Shown piece by piece: positions 17,480-26,120 of a stretch of 64,000 nucleotides of DNA. The translations under genes and the position numbers were made by a program. Source of the stretch: Desulfatibacillum sp. (GTDB lineage Bacteria > Desulfobacterota > Desulfobacteria > Desulfobacterales > Desulfatibacillaceae); contig JAEINP010000009.1 of assembly GCA_016342355.1 (NCBI GenBank), positions 55,261 through 119,260 of the forward strand, given 5' to 3'. The notes below the pieces were generated by a model, which was not told the DNA's origin, ran no database searches, and was given only the letters and a program-made list of their open reading frames with translations. The first letter of the stretch is position 1. The number at the start of each line of letters is the position of its first letter.

Positions 17480-19300
17480 ATGGGAAAGAACAGTCTTATC
17501 AAGTCTACTGAAACCGACAAACCTGAGGCAGAAGACAAAGCCGCTCCTAAGCCTGGAAAAAAAGCCAGGGGAAAGAAAGCCGCTGCAAAAACGAAGGAAC
17601 CTGACAAAAAGGTTACTGCCGAAAAGGATGTGAAAACCAAAACCGCGAAATCGGACGACACAGCCAAGGATGCCGCCGCTACAAAGGCCGCCGCCGATAA
17701 GGCCGCTGCCGAGAAAGCCGCTGCTGATAAAGCCGCTGCTGATAAAGCCGCTGCTGATAAGGCCGCTGCAGAGAAGGCCGCTGCTGATAAGGCCGCCGCC
17801 GAAAAGAAGGCTGCCGAGAAAGCTGCCGCCGAAAAGGCCGCTGCTGATAAAGCCGCTGCGGAGGCAAAGGCCGCCGCTGAGGCAAAGGCCGCTGCCGAGA
17901 AAGCCGCTGCCGAAAAAGCCGCCGCAGAGAAGGCCGCCGCAGAGAAGGCCGCTGCCGAAAAGGCCGCTGCAGAGAAGGCCGCTGCCGAAAAGGCCGCTGC
18001 CGAAAAGGCCGCTGCAGAGAAGGCCGCTGCAGAGGCAAAAGCCGCTGCAGAGGCAAAAGCCGCTGCAGAGGCAAAAGCCGCTGCAGAGAAAGCCGCCGCA
18101 GAGAAGGCCGCTGCCGAAAAGGCCGCTGCCGAAAAGGCCGCTGCAGAGAAGGCCGCTGCAGAGGCAAAAGCCGCTGCAGAGGCAAAAGCCGCTGCCGAGA
18201 AAGCCGCCGCAGAGAAGGCCGCTGCCGAAAAGGCCGCTGCCGAAAAGGCCGCTGCCGAAAAGGCCGCTGCCGAAAAGGCCGCTGCCGAAAAGGCCGCTGC
18301 CGAGAAAGCCGCTGCAGAGAAAGCCGCTGCAGAGAAAGCCGCTGCCGAGAAAGCCGCTGCCGAGAAAGCCGCTGCCGATAAGGCCGCTGCAGAGAAGGCC
18401 GCTGCCGATAAGGCCGCTGCAGAGGCAAAAGCCGCTGCCGAGAAAGCCGCCGCAGAGAAGGCCGCTGCCGAAAAGGCCGCTGCAGAGAAGGCCGCTGCAG
18501 AGGCAAAAGCCGCCGCTGAAAAGGCCGCTGCCGAAAAGGCTGAGGCGGAAAGGATAGCCGCGGAAGAAGCGGCCAAGGCCCAATATCCCCCCTTTGAAGA
18601 AGTAGGGGCCTGCCCTGCCCGGAACGGCGTTTTCGCCAAAATTCAAAACGCCACGCTATCCGCGTACGGCGCTGTGGCCGAAGGCATGGACACTGTCAAG
18701 CGGGTGGTCAAATCCCAGCCCGATCTGCCCAAGTACCCGGAAGTGCGCATGGGCCTGGTCATCGTTGCGTTGCTCATGGGCTGCCTGATTTTCGCTTCCT
18801 TCCTGAATGCCGGGAATTACGCATTCGAACAAAAGGCGCGAGGCGTCATCCTCATGAAAGGCCGCTTCGCACCCGCAGGCATGAAAGCCCTAGCCTTCCT
18901 TCCGGGAATGGTCCTGCCTGAGGAGGCAAAGGAAGAATATGCTGCTGTAGAAGCTGCAACCATAACAAGAGAATTTTTCCTGAGCCGTTACGAAGAAGCC
19001 ATGAACCTTCCTGAAGGCCCCAACGTGGCTGTAGCGCGCGAGTCCCTGGTGAATGCCCTTCCCTTCGCTTTCACCACGGACAACCGGAAACTCATATGGG
19101 CCATGATCAACGCCCTGGACTACTTCACCCTCATGAATCAGGCCAAGGTAGCCTTGGATACCCAGGTGGCCGAACAACTGGCCCAGGCAGAGGAAATGCT
19201 TGATAGGGCCGCAACCCTGGCCGCCACTGAAGAGGAAGCCGCGGACGTGACAGCTCAGCAGGCGCGACTCGCCGCAGTACAGGATGCCCTGGCCTCCTAA
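17480..19300 (+). CDS. TolA-like membrane protein with long Ala/Lys/Glu repeat
   Basis: 606 residues, starting from GGAGG-preceded ATG. The first 60 residues are Lys/Ala-rich and polar. Residues about 65-360 are nearly uninterrupted KAAAE and AKAAAE units, with occasional KAAAD units, expected to form one very long charged helix. A proline- and Cys-containing linker and then a single transmembrane segment (424-443, [18 protein letters not shown]) follow. The last 160 residues are helical, with a GRF-A motif and Glu/Ala-rich tail. Unlike TolA, the membrane segment lies after the repeat, so the repeat would sit in the cytoplasm if the N-terminus is inside. Function unknown. Confidence 0.7.
   Translation: MGKNSLIKSTETDKPEAEDKAAPKPGKKARGKKAAAKTKEPDKKVTAEKDVKTKTAKSDDTAKDAAATKAAADKAAAEKAAADKAAADKAAADKAAAEKAAADKAAAEKKAAEKAAAEKAAADKAAAEAKAAAEAKAAAEKAAAEKAAAEKAAAEKAAAEKAAAEKAAAEKAAAEKAAAEKAAAEAKAAAEAKAAAEAKAAAEKAAAEKAAAEKAAAEKAAAEKAAAEAKAAAEAKAAAEKAAAEKAAAEKAAAEKAAAEKAAAEKAAAEKAAAEKAAAEKAAAEKAAAEKAAAEKAAADKAAAEKAAADKAAAEAKAAAEKAAAEKAAAEKAAAEKAAAEAKAAAEKAAAEKAEAERIAAEEAAKAQYPPFEEVGACPARNGVFAKIQNATLSAYGAVAEGMDTVKRVVKSQPDLPKYPEVRMGLVIVALLMGCLIFASFLNAGNYAFEQKARGVILMKGRFAPAGMKALAFLPGMVLPEEAKEEYAAVEAATITREFFLSRYEEAMNLPEGPNVAVARESLVNALPFAFTTDNRKLIWAMINALDYFTLMNQAKVALDTQVAEQLAQAEEMLDRAATLAATEEEAADVTAQQARLAAVQDALAS
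17676..18556 (+). repeat. Tandem 15/18-bp coding repeat (KAAAE / AKAAAE)
   Basis: About 880 bp of degenerate units of the type AAGGCCGCTGCCGAG, mixed with 18-bp variants containing GAGGCAAAAGCC. Units differ mainly at third positions (gcc/gct/gca, gaa/gag). All six frames stay open over most of it because the unit lacks stop codons, so the antisense ORFs here are artefacts. Confidence 0.95.
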
Positions 19301-19351
19301 AAGGCCCTGTGCAAAGGGCGAAGGATCGCCCAGACATCAGGATTCAAATAC

Positions 19352-19384
19352 AAAACCCGGGCTGTTTGGCCCGGGTTTTTATTT
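19352..19384. terminator. Bidirectional terminator between convergent genes
   Basis: AAAACCCGGGC pairs with GCCCGGGTTTT and T-runs occur on both sides. It serves the TolA-like gene on plus and the molybdopterin oxidoreductase gene on minus. Confidence 0.85.
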
Positions 19385-19424
19385 TCGATCCCATCCGCAT
19401 TCAGCCAAACACGGCCTGGCAAAT

Positions 19425-21635
19425 TTATCCCACACAACCCAGAGTGGGGTCAGGAACCTCAATCCTTTGGCGTTTGTCGCGTTTTCTTTTTACTTGGCAC
19501 AACAATGTTTTATAAACGGGAAAGCCCGAAATCTCGTCAAATTGTTCCAGGTCCGTGAGCATATTCACGTTGGCCGCCTGCCATTCTTCCGTACCAAGGG
19601 GGCCGCCGCCGCCCACCGGAGCGTAAACAAAGCCTTCCATGATTTTATCCGTGACAAAAGCCCGCATGGTCACGGAACCCCGGGCGGTTTTCAGGGTGAT
19701 GGAATCCCCGGTTTCTATCCTTCGGCTTGCTGCGTCCAACGGGTTCATCTGGACCGCAGGATAAGGAAATTTTTTCATAAACCTGGGAATGGCCCGAAAG
19801 CAGGACTTCATGTCCGGCTTAAACGGCCCGGTCCCTAAAACCAGGGGAAATTTCTTGAATTTTTGGGGATCGCTAAAAGGGGTTTCAAAGGATTCCTCGT
19901 ATTTGGGAAGTCCGTCATACCCGTATTTTTCCAACACGGTGGATTTGATTTCAAACTTGCCGGAAGGGGTGTCAAATCCTGGCTTTCCGTCACGCCGTAA
20001 CAAGCCTTTTTCCCACTTTTTGTACTCCATGGGCTTGGTCGGGCTTTTCACCACAAATTTCTCCGCTCCCATCAGATCGTCCAGGGAAAACCCCGAGCCT
20101 TCCAAAACCGATTTCAAAAGCTCCTTGGGATCCCGGGGATACAAATGCCCGTAGCCCAGGCGCCCAGCCAGTTCAGCCAAAATCGTATGATTGGGTTTGG
20201 CCTCCCCCACGGGGTCGATCATCTTTTCCCGGTATCGGATGGATGTGCCGTAATAACAATAGGATTCCTGCTCAAAGGCAGTGGCGGCTGGCAGCACTAT
20301 GTCCGCAAAGGCGGCGTCTTTGGTCATTTGCAGATCAATACAAACCAAAAACTCCAGCTCCTCCATGGCCTTTTGCCACACCTTGGGGTCAGGCCAAGCC
20401 GTAAGGATGGAGGCGCCCTGGATAAACAGGCCCCTTATCTTGTATGGGTCGCCCTCAATAATGGCCTTGGGCAGGAGGATGGCATGGGGCTCTCCTCCAC
20501 AATACCCGGAATAAACGGGAAATTTTCCCTTGCCAATGGATTTCTCAAACCCGGGGCTTTCCACCTGGATGGATTTATTCAGAGGAATAAAGGTATCGGG
20601 CCGCAAAAAACAGCGTCCCCCTTCCGCGTCCAACTGGCCCGCCAAGGCCCATAAAGCCATGACAGCCCGGATGTTCTGGACTCCGCTTTTGGTGTATTCC
20701 AGGCCCGTGTACATCACATAGGTTGCGCCGTCCGCTTCGGCGATGCTTTCGGCCAATTCCTCGATGCGGTCCGCGCTGATCCCCGTAAGCTCCGAAACAT
20801 GCTCCGGGGTGAATTCCTGCACGTATTCGGCAAACTCGTCAAAGCCCAGGCACCAGTTTTCTGCAAAATCCTGGTCGTACAAATCCTCCCGGATCAATAC
20901 ATGGGCCAGCCCCAAGGCCAATGCCCCGTCCGACCCGGGCCTGATGGGAAGCCATTCAGCGCCATCCAAATCCGCGCATTTGGTGCGGCGTGGATCAATG
21001 ACCACGATCTCGGCCCCCTCCTCCGCGGCCCGCTTCAGTTTTTGATAGGCGGCGGGGGGAGTGGAAGTGGAGGGGTCCGTGCCCCAGACCAGAATCAGGT
21101 CCGCATTGTCCAGGTCGGAGTACATATCAATGTGCAGGCATCCCATGGTCACCTTGGGAGCCAGCACCCCTAAAGAGGTGTAACAGGGCGCCCCCACCCC
21201 AAAGGAATTGGGAGATCCGAACGGAAACAAAATGCTGGAGGCCAGGTAAATTTCCGACCCCTTCAACTGAAAGGCGTCTTTATAGGACCTTTCGTAGGTG
21301 CCGGTTCCGGCATAAAAACCGACAGACTCCGGCCCGTATTTTTCCTTCAATCCGTTCAGCTTAGTTACGATGGTATCGTAAGCCTCGTCCCAGGTGATGG
21401 GCTCGAACTCGTAGGTGCCCTTGGGACCCACACGCTTCAACGGATGAGTCAGGCGCTTGTCGGAATATACGATTTCCCGGGCGCTGGAGGCTATGGGGCA
21501 CAACACATCCCCCATGGGGACGCTCGGGTCCGGTTTTAGGCTGTCGATCTTTCCATCTTCATCAAAATGCACTGTCACGCCGCAGCCAGGGCTATGAAAA
21601 CACAGGCCGCAGATACCATGCTTCGCTTCTGTCAT
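19425..21635 (-). CDS. Cytoplasmic molybdopterin-dependent oxidoreductase (DMSO reductase superfamily)
   Basis: 736 residues. An N-terminal [4Fe-4S] site has cysteines 9, 12, 18 and about 46 (CGLCFHSPGC...LCP). Large molybdopterin domains follow, with WGTDPSTSTPPAA and VIDPRRTKCADLDGAEWLPIRPGSDGAL-type blocks and a C-terminal molydopterin dinucleotide-binding domain. The likely Mo/W ligand is the cysteine in GAPCYTS. There is no signal peptide or Tat motif, so it should act in the cytoplasm. The closest general pattern is the acetylene-hydratase/anaerobic-dehydrogenase group, but the substrate is unknown. It lies 23 bp downstream of a methyltransferase gene on the same strand. Confidence 0.85.
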   Translation of the reverse strand: MTEAKHGICGLCFHSPGCGVTVHFDEDGKIDSLKPDPSVPMGDVLCPIASSAREIVYSDKRLTHPLKRVGPKGTYEFEPITWDEAYDTIVTKLNGLKEKYGPESVGFYAGTGTYERSYKDAFQLKGSEIYLASSILFPFGSPNSFGVGAPCYTSLGVLAPKVTMGCLHIDMYSDLDNADLILVWGTDPSTSTPPAAYQKLKRAAEEGAEIVVIDPRRTKCADLDGAEWLPIRPGSDGALALGLAHVLIREDLYDQDFAENWCLGFDEFAEYVQEFTPEHVSELTGISADRIEELAESIAEADGATYVMYTGLEYTKSGVQNIRAVMALWALAGQLDAEGGRCFLRPDTFIPLNKSIQVESPGFEKSIGKGKFPVYSGYCGGEPHAILLPKAIIEGDPYKIRGLFIQGASILTAWPDPKVWQKAMEELEFLVCIDLQMTKDAAFADIVLPAATAFEQESYCYYGTSIRYREKMIDPVGEAKPNHTILAELAGRLGYGHLYPRDPKELLKSVLEGSGFSLDDLMGAEKFVVKSPTKPMEYKKWEKGLLRRDGKPGFDTPSGKFEIKSTVLEKYGYDGLPKYEESFETPFSDPQKFKKFPLVLGTGPFKPDMKSCFRAIPRFMKKFPYPAVQMNPLDAASRRIETGDSITLKTARGSVTMRAFVTDKIMEGFVYAPVGGGGPLGTEEWQAANVNMLTDLEQFDEISGFPVYKTLLCQVKRKRDKRQRIEVPDPTLGCVG

Positions 21636-21658
21636 AACGTTTTCCTGTCACAGTCGAA

Positions 21659-22600
21659 CTATCTGACACCTATGAGGTACTGGGATCGAATGTGCTCCCA
21701 CAAATTTTCGGTTTTGCGTATTTTCCAGACCACGTCCCCCTTGTTGCTGACTTCAAAGGGGGGATCAAACACACCCCCTTCCCCCATCAACAACCTTTCC
21801 ATATTCTCAAAACCCCTGCCCTGGTAGGGTCCGCTGTTTCTGCCGCCCAACCAAAGATCAGGGCCGGAAACCGAGGCATCCCAGGAAAAGGGATCGGAAA
21901 AAACAAACATGGAATCCTTTTTTTGCAAAACCCGGTTCACATCCTCCAAATGCTTGATGGGAAAGGGCACCTTTTCCAAAATATTGATGGACGAAGCCGT
22001 GGAAAAAAAATCCGGGGGAAAAGGCAAGGCCAGAGCGTCGGCCACAATAAACTCCACCTTGTCAAATCTCCATCTGGGATTGAGCGCGCAGGTCCGCCGC
22101 TCGGTGATGTTTCCTTCCAAAATCAAATCAAAATGCAGGCTCTTTTCCTTCATGATCCGCCTGGCCCTTTTGATAAAGGAAAGGGATGTGTCCAGGCCAA
22201 CCACCTTGGAATGGGTTTTGCTCAACTCAAAGGAAAGCCTTCCCACAGCACACCCTATGTCCACGGCAGGGCCGTTTTTATCCGGAAACAGGGAGGACCA
22301 GATGGCATAGGCCTCCGTGGCATTGGGGCCATTGAAAAACTCGGAAAAATGGCTCCACAAATAGGCGGACAACATGCCTTGGGAGTTATACCCGGTTGTT
22401 TCAGTTAAAACAGGCAGGGTTTTTTGGGGCAACATAATGGCCACCCCGTCGGAAATTTCGTATTTTGCCCCGCAGGCAGTGCAAACAAGATCGCCTTCGT
22501 CAATATCTCCGTTGATTTCTTCTCTGACAATTAAGTCCAGTGGATTTGTATTGGAAAAACATTCCGGGCAGACCAAATCGTTTTGCAACCATTTTTTCAT
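21659..22600 (-). CDS. Zinc-ribbon class I SAM methyltransferase
   Basis: 313 residues. An N-terminal Trm112-like zinc ribbon has CPEC (11-14) and CTAC (40-43). The SAM-binding Rossmann fold has VDIGCAVGRLSFEL and VGLDTS, and a post-I acidic site lies in EFIVADALALPFP. It is co-directional with, and 23 bp before, the molybdopterin oxidoreductase, so the two probably form an operon. The substrate is unknown; a small molecule handled with the Mo enzyme is possible. Confidence 0.8.
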   Translation of the reverse strand: MKKWLQNDLVCPECFSNTNPLDLIVREEINGDIDEGDLVCTACGAKYEISDGVAIMLPQKTLPVLTETTGYNSQGMLSAYLWSHFSEFFNGPNATEAYAIWSSLFPDKNGPAVDIGCAVGRLSFELSKTHSKVVGLDTSLSFIKRARRIMKEKSLHFDLILEGNITERRTCALNPRWRFDKVEFIVADALALPFPPDFFSTASSINILEKVPFPIKHLEDVNRVLQKKDSMFVFSDPFSWDASVSGPDLWLGGRNSGPYQGRGFENMERLLMGEGGVFDPPFEVSNKGDVVWKIRKTENLWEHIRSQYLIGVR

Positions 22601-22827
22601 TAAAGAGAGCCTTCCATGCTACCAATTCCATGAGTTAGAATGAGAGATAATCGTTATCAAGTTATAGAAGATATTCCATCAAAGTGGGCTTGGCAACAAC
22701 CGCAGGAGTATTTATAACTAAATTTTAATAATGCTATAAATTAAAATACTGAATATATTGATAATTTAAATAATATTAACAATCAGTCCTATTTGGTGCA
22801 TTTTTGTCAAGATCCCCGGGTGAGCCT

Positions 22828-22848
22828 CGGTCGGGAGCACACCGACCG
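22828..22848. other. Hairpin downstream of a hypothetical gene
   Basis: CGGTCGG pairs with CCGACCG across seven bases, 30 nt past the stop of the minus-strand gene at 22879. No T-run follows, so its role as a terminator is uncertain. Confidence 0.4.
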
Positions 22849-22878
22849 CTAAACGGGAAACCATTCTGACAAAGGCAT

Positions 22879-23388
22879 TCAGGAATACAAAAATGCCTGC
22901 TCATCCGCGTTTAGATCATGGTGGCCGATCATGCCCACGTCTATCTCATCATGGGAATACCCGCTCAGAAGGGCCACGTTGTGGCCCACCATCTGGCGGC
23001 ATATTTCAAAATGAAAATCCTTGAGGTGGGAATAAAACTGTTCAAAAACAGCATTGGTGGTATCCAGGGAAATTTGGCTTTTTCCATTAAGGTGGTGGGT
23101 CTGGGAAAAATGATGGATCATGAGATAAAAGGCCACGGCAGACATGTATTTTGTTTCAGACAGTTTAAACAGCTCCGGATAAAATCGGGACACATGCAGA
23201 TTGTTGGCAAAGGTGTTTTGCGACAACACCAGGGCGGACGAAATGGTCTGATGGGTGCTTAGGCTTTCGATAAAGTATTCTGTACACAGGTCTTCTTCGT
23301 AGCAGGAAAGGCTAAAGCGTTCCAGAAACCTGGGCACCTGCCGGGTCATAAACGGGGAGTGGGGGTCAAAAAATGACTTGCAAAACAT
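22879..23388 (-). CDS. Hypothetical protein, 169 aa
   Basis: Not recognised. The product is helical, with many histidines and aromatics (for example MIHHFSQTHHL, DFHFEICRQM, MIGHHDLNADE) and no signal peptide or membrane segment. The His-rich helices could bind metal or haem, but no family pattern was seen. It is flanked by the methyltransferase and mscS genes on the same strand with gaps of more than 200 bp. Confidence that it is a real gene rests on length and plausible composition only. Confidence 0.5.
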   Translation of the reverse strand: MFCKSFFDPHSPFMTRQVPRFLERFSLSCYEEDLCTEYFIESLSTHQTISSALVLSQNTFANNLHVSRFYPELFKLSETKYMSAVAFYLMIHHFSQTHHLNGKSQISLDTTNAVFEQFYSHLKDFHFEICRQMVGHNVALLSGYSHDEIDVGMIGHHDLNADEQAFLYS

Positions 23389-23548
23389 GGCAGCCTGCCG
23401 GAAAATTGGTTCGGCCCCTGAACAGACTGGAAACTGTAATACGGTTCCCCCTAAGCCGTGGAGAGGTCGTTAAAAAAACCCGATAAATATATGTGACCTG
23501 CGTTGCAGCAAGTCAAGGGAAATCATTCCCTTTTCCAGAAAAAGGAAA

Positions 23549-23574
23549 GGGAAAGGGGCAAAAGCCCCCTTCCC
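23549..23574 (-). terminator. Probable terminator after the MscS gene
   Basis: An imperfect GC-rich hairpin (GGGAAGGGGGC/GCCCCTTTCCC, one bulge, four-base loop) is followed on minus by a C/T-rich tail, about 16 nt after the stop. Confidence 0.5.
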
Positions 23575-23589
23575 TGCCGTTCCCAATCG

Positions 23590-24411
23590 CTAAACAGGAG
23601 GATGCTGGTAAAGATGCACGTCCCTTTGGGGATAAGGAATGCCTATGCCTTCGGCATCCAGGCGTTTTTTGATATTTTCCATGTAGTCGAAATAAACATT
23701 CCAGTAATCTTCGGTTTTCACCCAGGGCCGGACTACCCAATTCACGCTGCTGTCCGCCAGTTCCAGAAGGCCCACAAATACTGCCGGATCTTTCAGCACA
23801 CGGGTATCTTTTAGGATTTCGTCCATGAGAACCTGTTTGGCATGATCCACATCCGCGTCATAACTTACGCCAATTACAAAATCCACGCGCATGGTTTTCT
23901 TTGCGGAATAGTTGATAATATTATCCCCGGTTAAAACGGAGTTGGGCACGATGACCGTCTTATTGTCCACCGTTCTCAGTTGGGTGGTAAAAATATGGAT
24001 GTCCTCCACAATTCCCGAAACCCCTCCCCCGTCTATGCGGTGCCCCACTTCAAAAGGCCGGAAGATGATCATCAACACCCCAGCCGCAAAATTGGACAAG
24101 GACCCCTGGAGAGCCAAACCCACCGCTAAGCCGGCGGCGCCCAGTATGGCGATGAACGAGGTAGTCTGAATGCCCATTTGGTTGAGGGCCGCCACAATCA
24201 CAAAGGCCAACAGGACAATGTAGGAAATATTGCCCACAAAGGATACCAGTGTGGCGTCCACCTTGGCCTTGGCCATGAGGTTTACAATCATTTTCCTCAG
24301 GATTTTGGATACCCAGCGCCCCAAAACAAAAATGAGAAGGGCGGCCAAAATTTTCAGGCCATATAGAGTAACAAGCTCCTGAGCTTTCATAAGTATTGCG
24401 TCAATGTCCAT
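23590..24411 (-). CDS. mscS: Small-conductance mechanosensitive channel
   Basis: 273 residues from the ATG at 24411. The AAAGGAG upstream of that ATG overlaps an earlier in-frame ATG (24429), which I therefore reject. Three transmembrane helices precede the pore helix, which has the classic LGAAGLAVGLALQGSLSN glycine/alanine packing. The MscS beta domain has IFRPFEVG and the NSVLTGDNIINYS block, and the C-terminus has GIPYPQRDVHL. It matches E. coli MscS almost end to end. It releases solutes on hypo-osmotic shock, fitting with proVWX elsewhere in the window. Confidence 0.93.
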   Translation of the reverse strand: MDIDAILMKAQELVTLYGLKILAALLIFVLGRWVSKILRKMIVNLMAKAKVDATLVSFVGNISYIVLLAFVIVAALNQMGIQTTSFIAILGAAGLAVGLALQGSLSNFAAGVLMIIFRPFEVGHRIDGGGVSGIVEDIHIFTTQLRTVDNKTVIVPNSVLTGDNIINYSAKKTMRVDFVIGVSYDADVDHAKQVLMDEILKDTRVLKDPAVFVGLLELADSSVNWVVRPWVKTEDYWNVYFDYMENIKKRLDAEGIGIPYPQRDVHLYQHPPV

Positions 24412-24813
24412 AGTATTTACTCCTTTCAATAAAAATGTGTCGGTTCAAATATAGGGTTGAATATATGACAACGAGACTACTCATGAAAAGGAACAAATGA
24501 AAAGAGTTAGTTTTTGCCTGTCTCAGCCAATTCAAAGACCCATCCGAATCCTCATTTCCTATCCTCCCTACCCTTTCGTTGCCAGGAAAGAGATTCTGTC
24601 AACCATAGTCGAATAATCGTATATGAAAAAAATAATCTTTCCTAACAAAGAGATTCTTGACCTCAGGGGGTGAATCAGAATAGTATATCAGATCACCTTG
24701 TGGGAATAAAAAATAAGGAGAGGACAGCAGTTTGGAACGTCTATAATTTTTACGCAAGGTTTGCGTGATTAAAAACATTTGTTTACCCCCCAAACGGTTA
24801 TGAAGGAGGACTC
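24412..24813. other. Divergent intergenic region mscS / OmpA lipoprotein
   Basis: About 400 bp. A TATAAT-like box (24742-24747) precedes a small perfect inverted repeat ACGCAA-GGT-TTGCGT (24752-24766), 48 bp before the lipoprotein start. No matching -35 was found. Nothing else was recognised. Confidence 0.4.
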
Positions 24814-25977
24814 GTGATGAAAAAATTGATGTGGATGCCGTTGGTTGCCCTGGCCATTGTGGCCTTTATTAGCGGTTGTGCTGTAAAGCAACCCGCCCCC
24901 GCCCCTTTTAAGGTGTGCAATCTGAACGCCCAAATGGACCAGTACACCCAAAAGGCGGATAATTTCCTGATCATCCTGGATAAATCAGGTTCCATGCGCG
25001 ACGGCACAAAGTTCAATGACGCCGTGACCACCCTCAGGCACATGAACCAGACCATTCCGGACCTTAAACTGGAAGCGGGTCTCCGTACCTTTGGCAGCAT
25101 CTGCCCCTTTGCCAAAAAGACCACCATGGAATACGGCATGGCGCCCTATGTGACCAAGGAAATGTGCACCGCCTTGGCCGCCCAGAAAACACCCAGCGGC
25201 GCCAGCCCCATGGATCTGGCCCTCATGGCTGCGGCTGATGATCTGGCCAAAACCAAAGGCAAAACTGCCGTCATCGTGGTGAGCGACGCAAGTAAAATTG
25301 ATGACGCAGCTGCCGTGGCAGCCGCTACAGCTCTAAAAAAGCGCTACCAGGACCGCGTTTGCATTTACGCCATCCAAATTGGTACTAAAATGGCGGACAA
25401 AACCCTCCTGGACCACATTGTAACGGCTGGCGGATGCGGCTTTGTAGCGAACGCTGCTGACTTGGCTTCCCCCAACGCCATGGGTGATTTTGTGACCAAG
25501 GTCTTCCTGGAAAAAGCCGCAAAACCTGCACCGGCTCCCGCACCCGCTCCCGCACCCCTGGATAGTGACGGCGACGGCGTATACGACAAGGATGACAAAT
25601 GCCCCGGAACCCCCAAGGGAGCGGATGTCAACAAGGTGGGTTGCTGGATCATCAAGGATCTCCAGTTTGACTTAAACAGTTATGAAATCAAAACGGAATA
25701 CCAGGACTGCATCAAGAAAGTCGTCGCGGTCCTCAAAGCCAACCCCGGTCTCAAGGTTACTGTGGAAGGCCATACCGACAACACAGGAACCAAAGCATAC
25801 AATGACGATCTTTCCCTCAAGAGGGCGGACGCTGTTGTAGACAGTTTGGTGGGCAAGGGCATTGAAGTGGAACGCCTGACCGCCAAGGGGTTTGGTTTTT
25901 CCAAACCCGTTGTATCCAACGACACAAAAGAAGGACGCGCTCGGAACAGAAGGGTTGAACTGACCCCTGTCTTCTGA
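24814..25977 (+). CDS. VWA and OmpA-domain outer-membrane lipoprotein
   Basis: 387 residues. The lipobox ISGC puts the lipidated cysteine at 21. A VWA domain (about 47-225) carries an intact MIDAS DKSGS at 55-59. A Pro/Ala hinge and a thrombospondin-type-3 calcium motif (DSDGDGVYDKDDKCPGT) follow. The C-terminal OmpA domain (about 275-385) has the peptidoglycan-binding EGHTDNTG and NRRVEL motifs. It should be anchored in the outer membrane by its lipid and hold peptidoglycan through OmpA, with the VWA domain free to bind a partner. AGGAGG precedes the start. It has its own terminator. Confidence 0.92.
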   Translation: MMKKLMWMPLVALAIVAFISGCAVKQPAPAPFKVCNLNAQMDQYTQKADNFLIILDKSGSMRDGTKFNDAVTTLRHMNQTIPDLKLEAGLRTFGSICPFAKKTTMEYGMAPYVTKEMCTALAAQKTPSGASPMDLALMAAADDLAKTKGKTAVIVVSDASKIDDAAAVAAATALKKRYQDRVCIYAIQIGTKMADKTLLDHIVTAGGCGFVANAADLASPNAMGDFVTKVFLEKAAKPAPAPAPAPAPLDSDGDGVYDKDDKCPGTPKGADVNKVGCWIIKDLQFDLNSYEIKTEYQDCIKKVVAVLKANPGLKVTVEGHTDNTGTKAYNDDLSLKRADAVVDSLVGKGIEVERLTAKGFGFSKPVVSNDTKEGRARNRRVELTPVF

Positions 25978-26004
25978 TCCATCCGGTAAAACGCTTGTAA
26001 ATAC

Positions 26005-26041
26005 GGGCAGGTTGCACAATATGTTGCAACCTGCCCTTTTT
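26005..26041 (+). terminator. Rho-independent terminator after the OmpA lipoprotein gene
   Basis: GGGCAGGTTGCA pairs perfectly with TGCAACCTGCCC and is followed by TTTTTCC. Confidence 0.9.
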
Positions 26042-26120
26042 CCTTCTAAACTAACAGGCTCAACAGACCGCTTGAAAGACCCCGTGAACCACTGAACCCT
26101 TCTAACAAAAGGTAAATATC

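Noticed and set aside
17420..18646. Long minus-strand ORFs (398 and 408 codons) and a 295-codon plus-strand frame across the KAAAE repeat
   Set aside because: The repeat unit contains no stop codon in any frame, so all six frames are open; only the GGAGG-preceded frame continues into non-repetitive protein.
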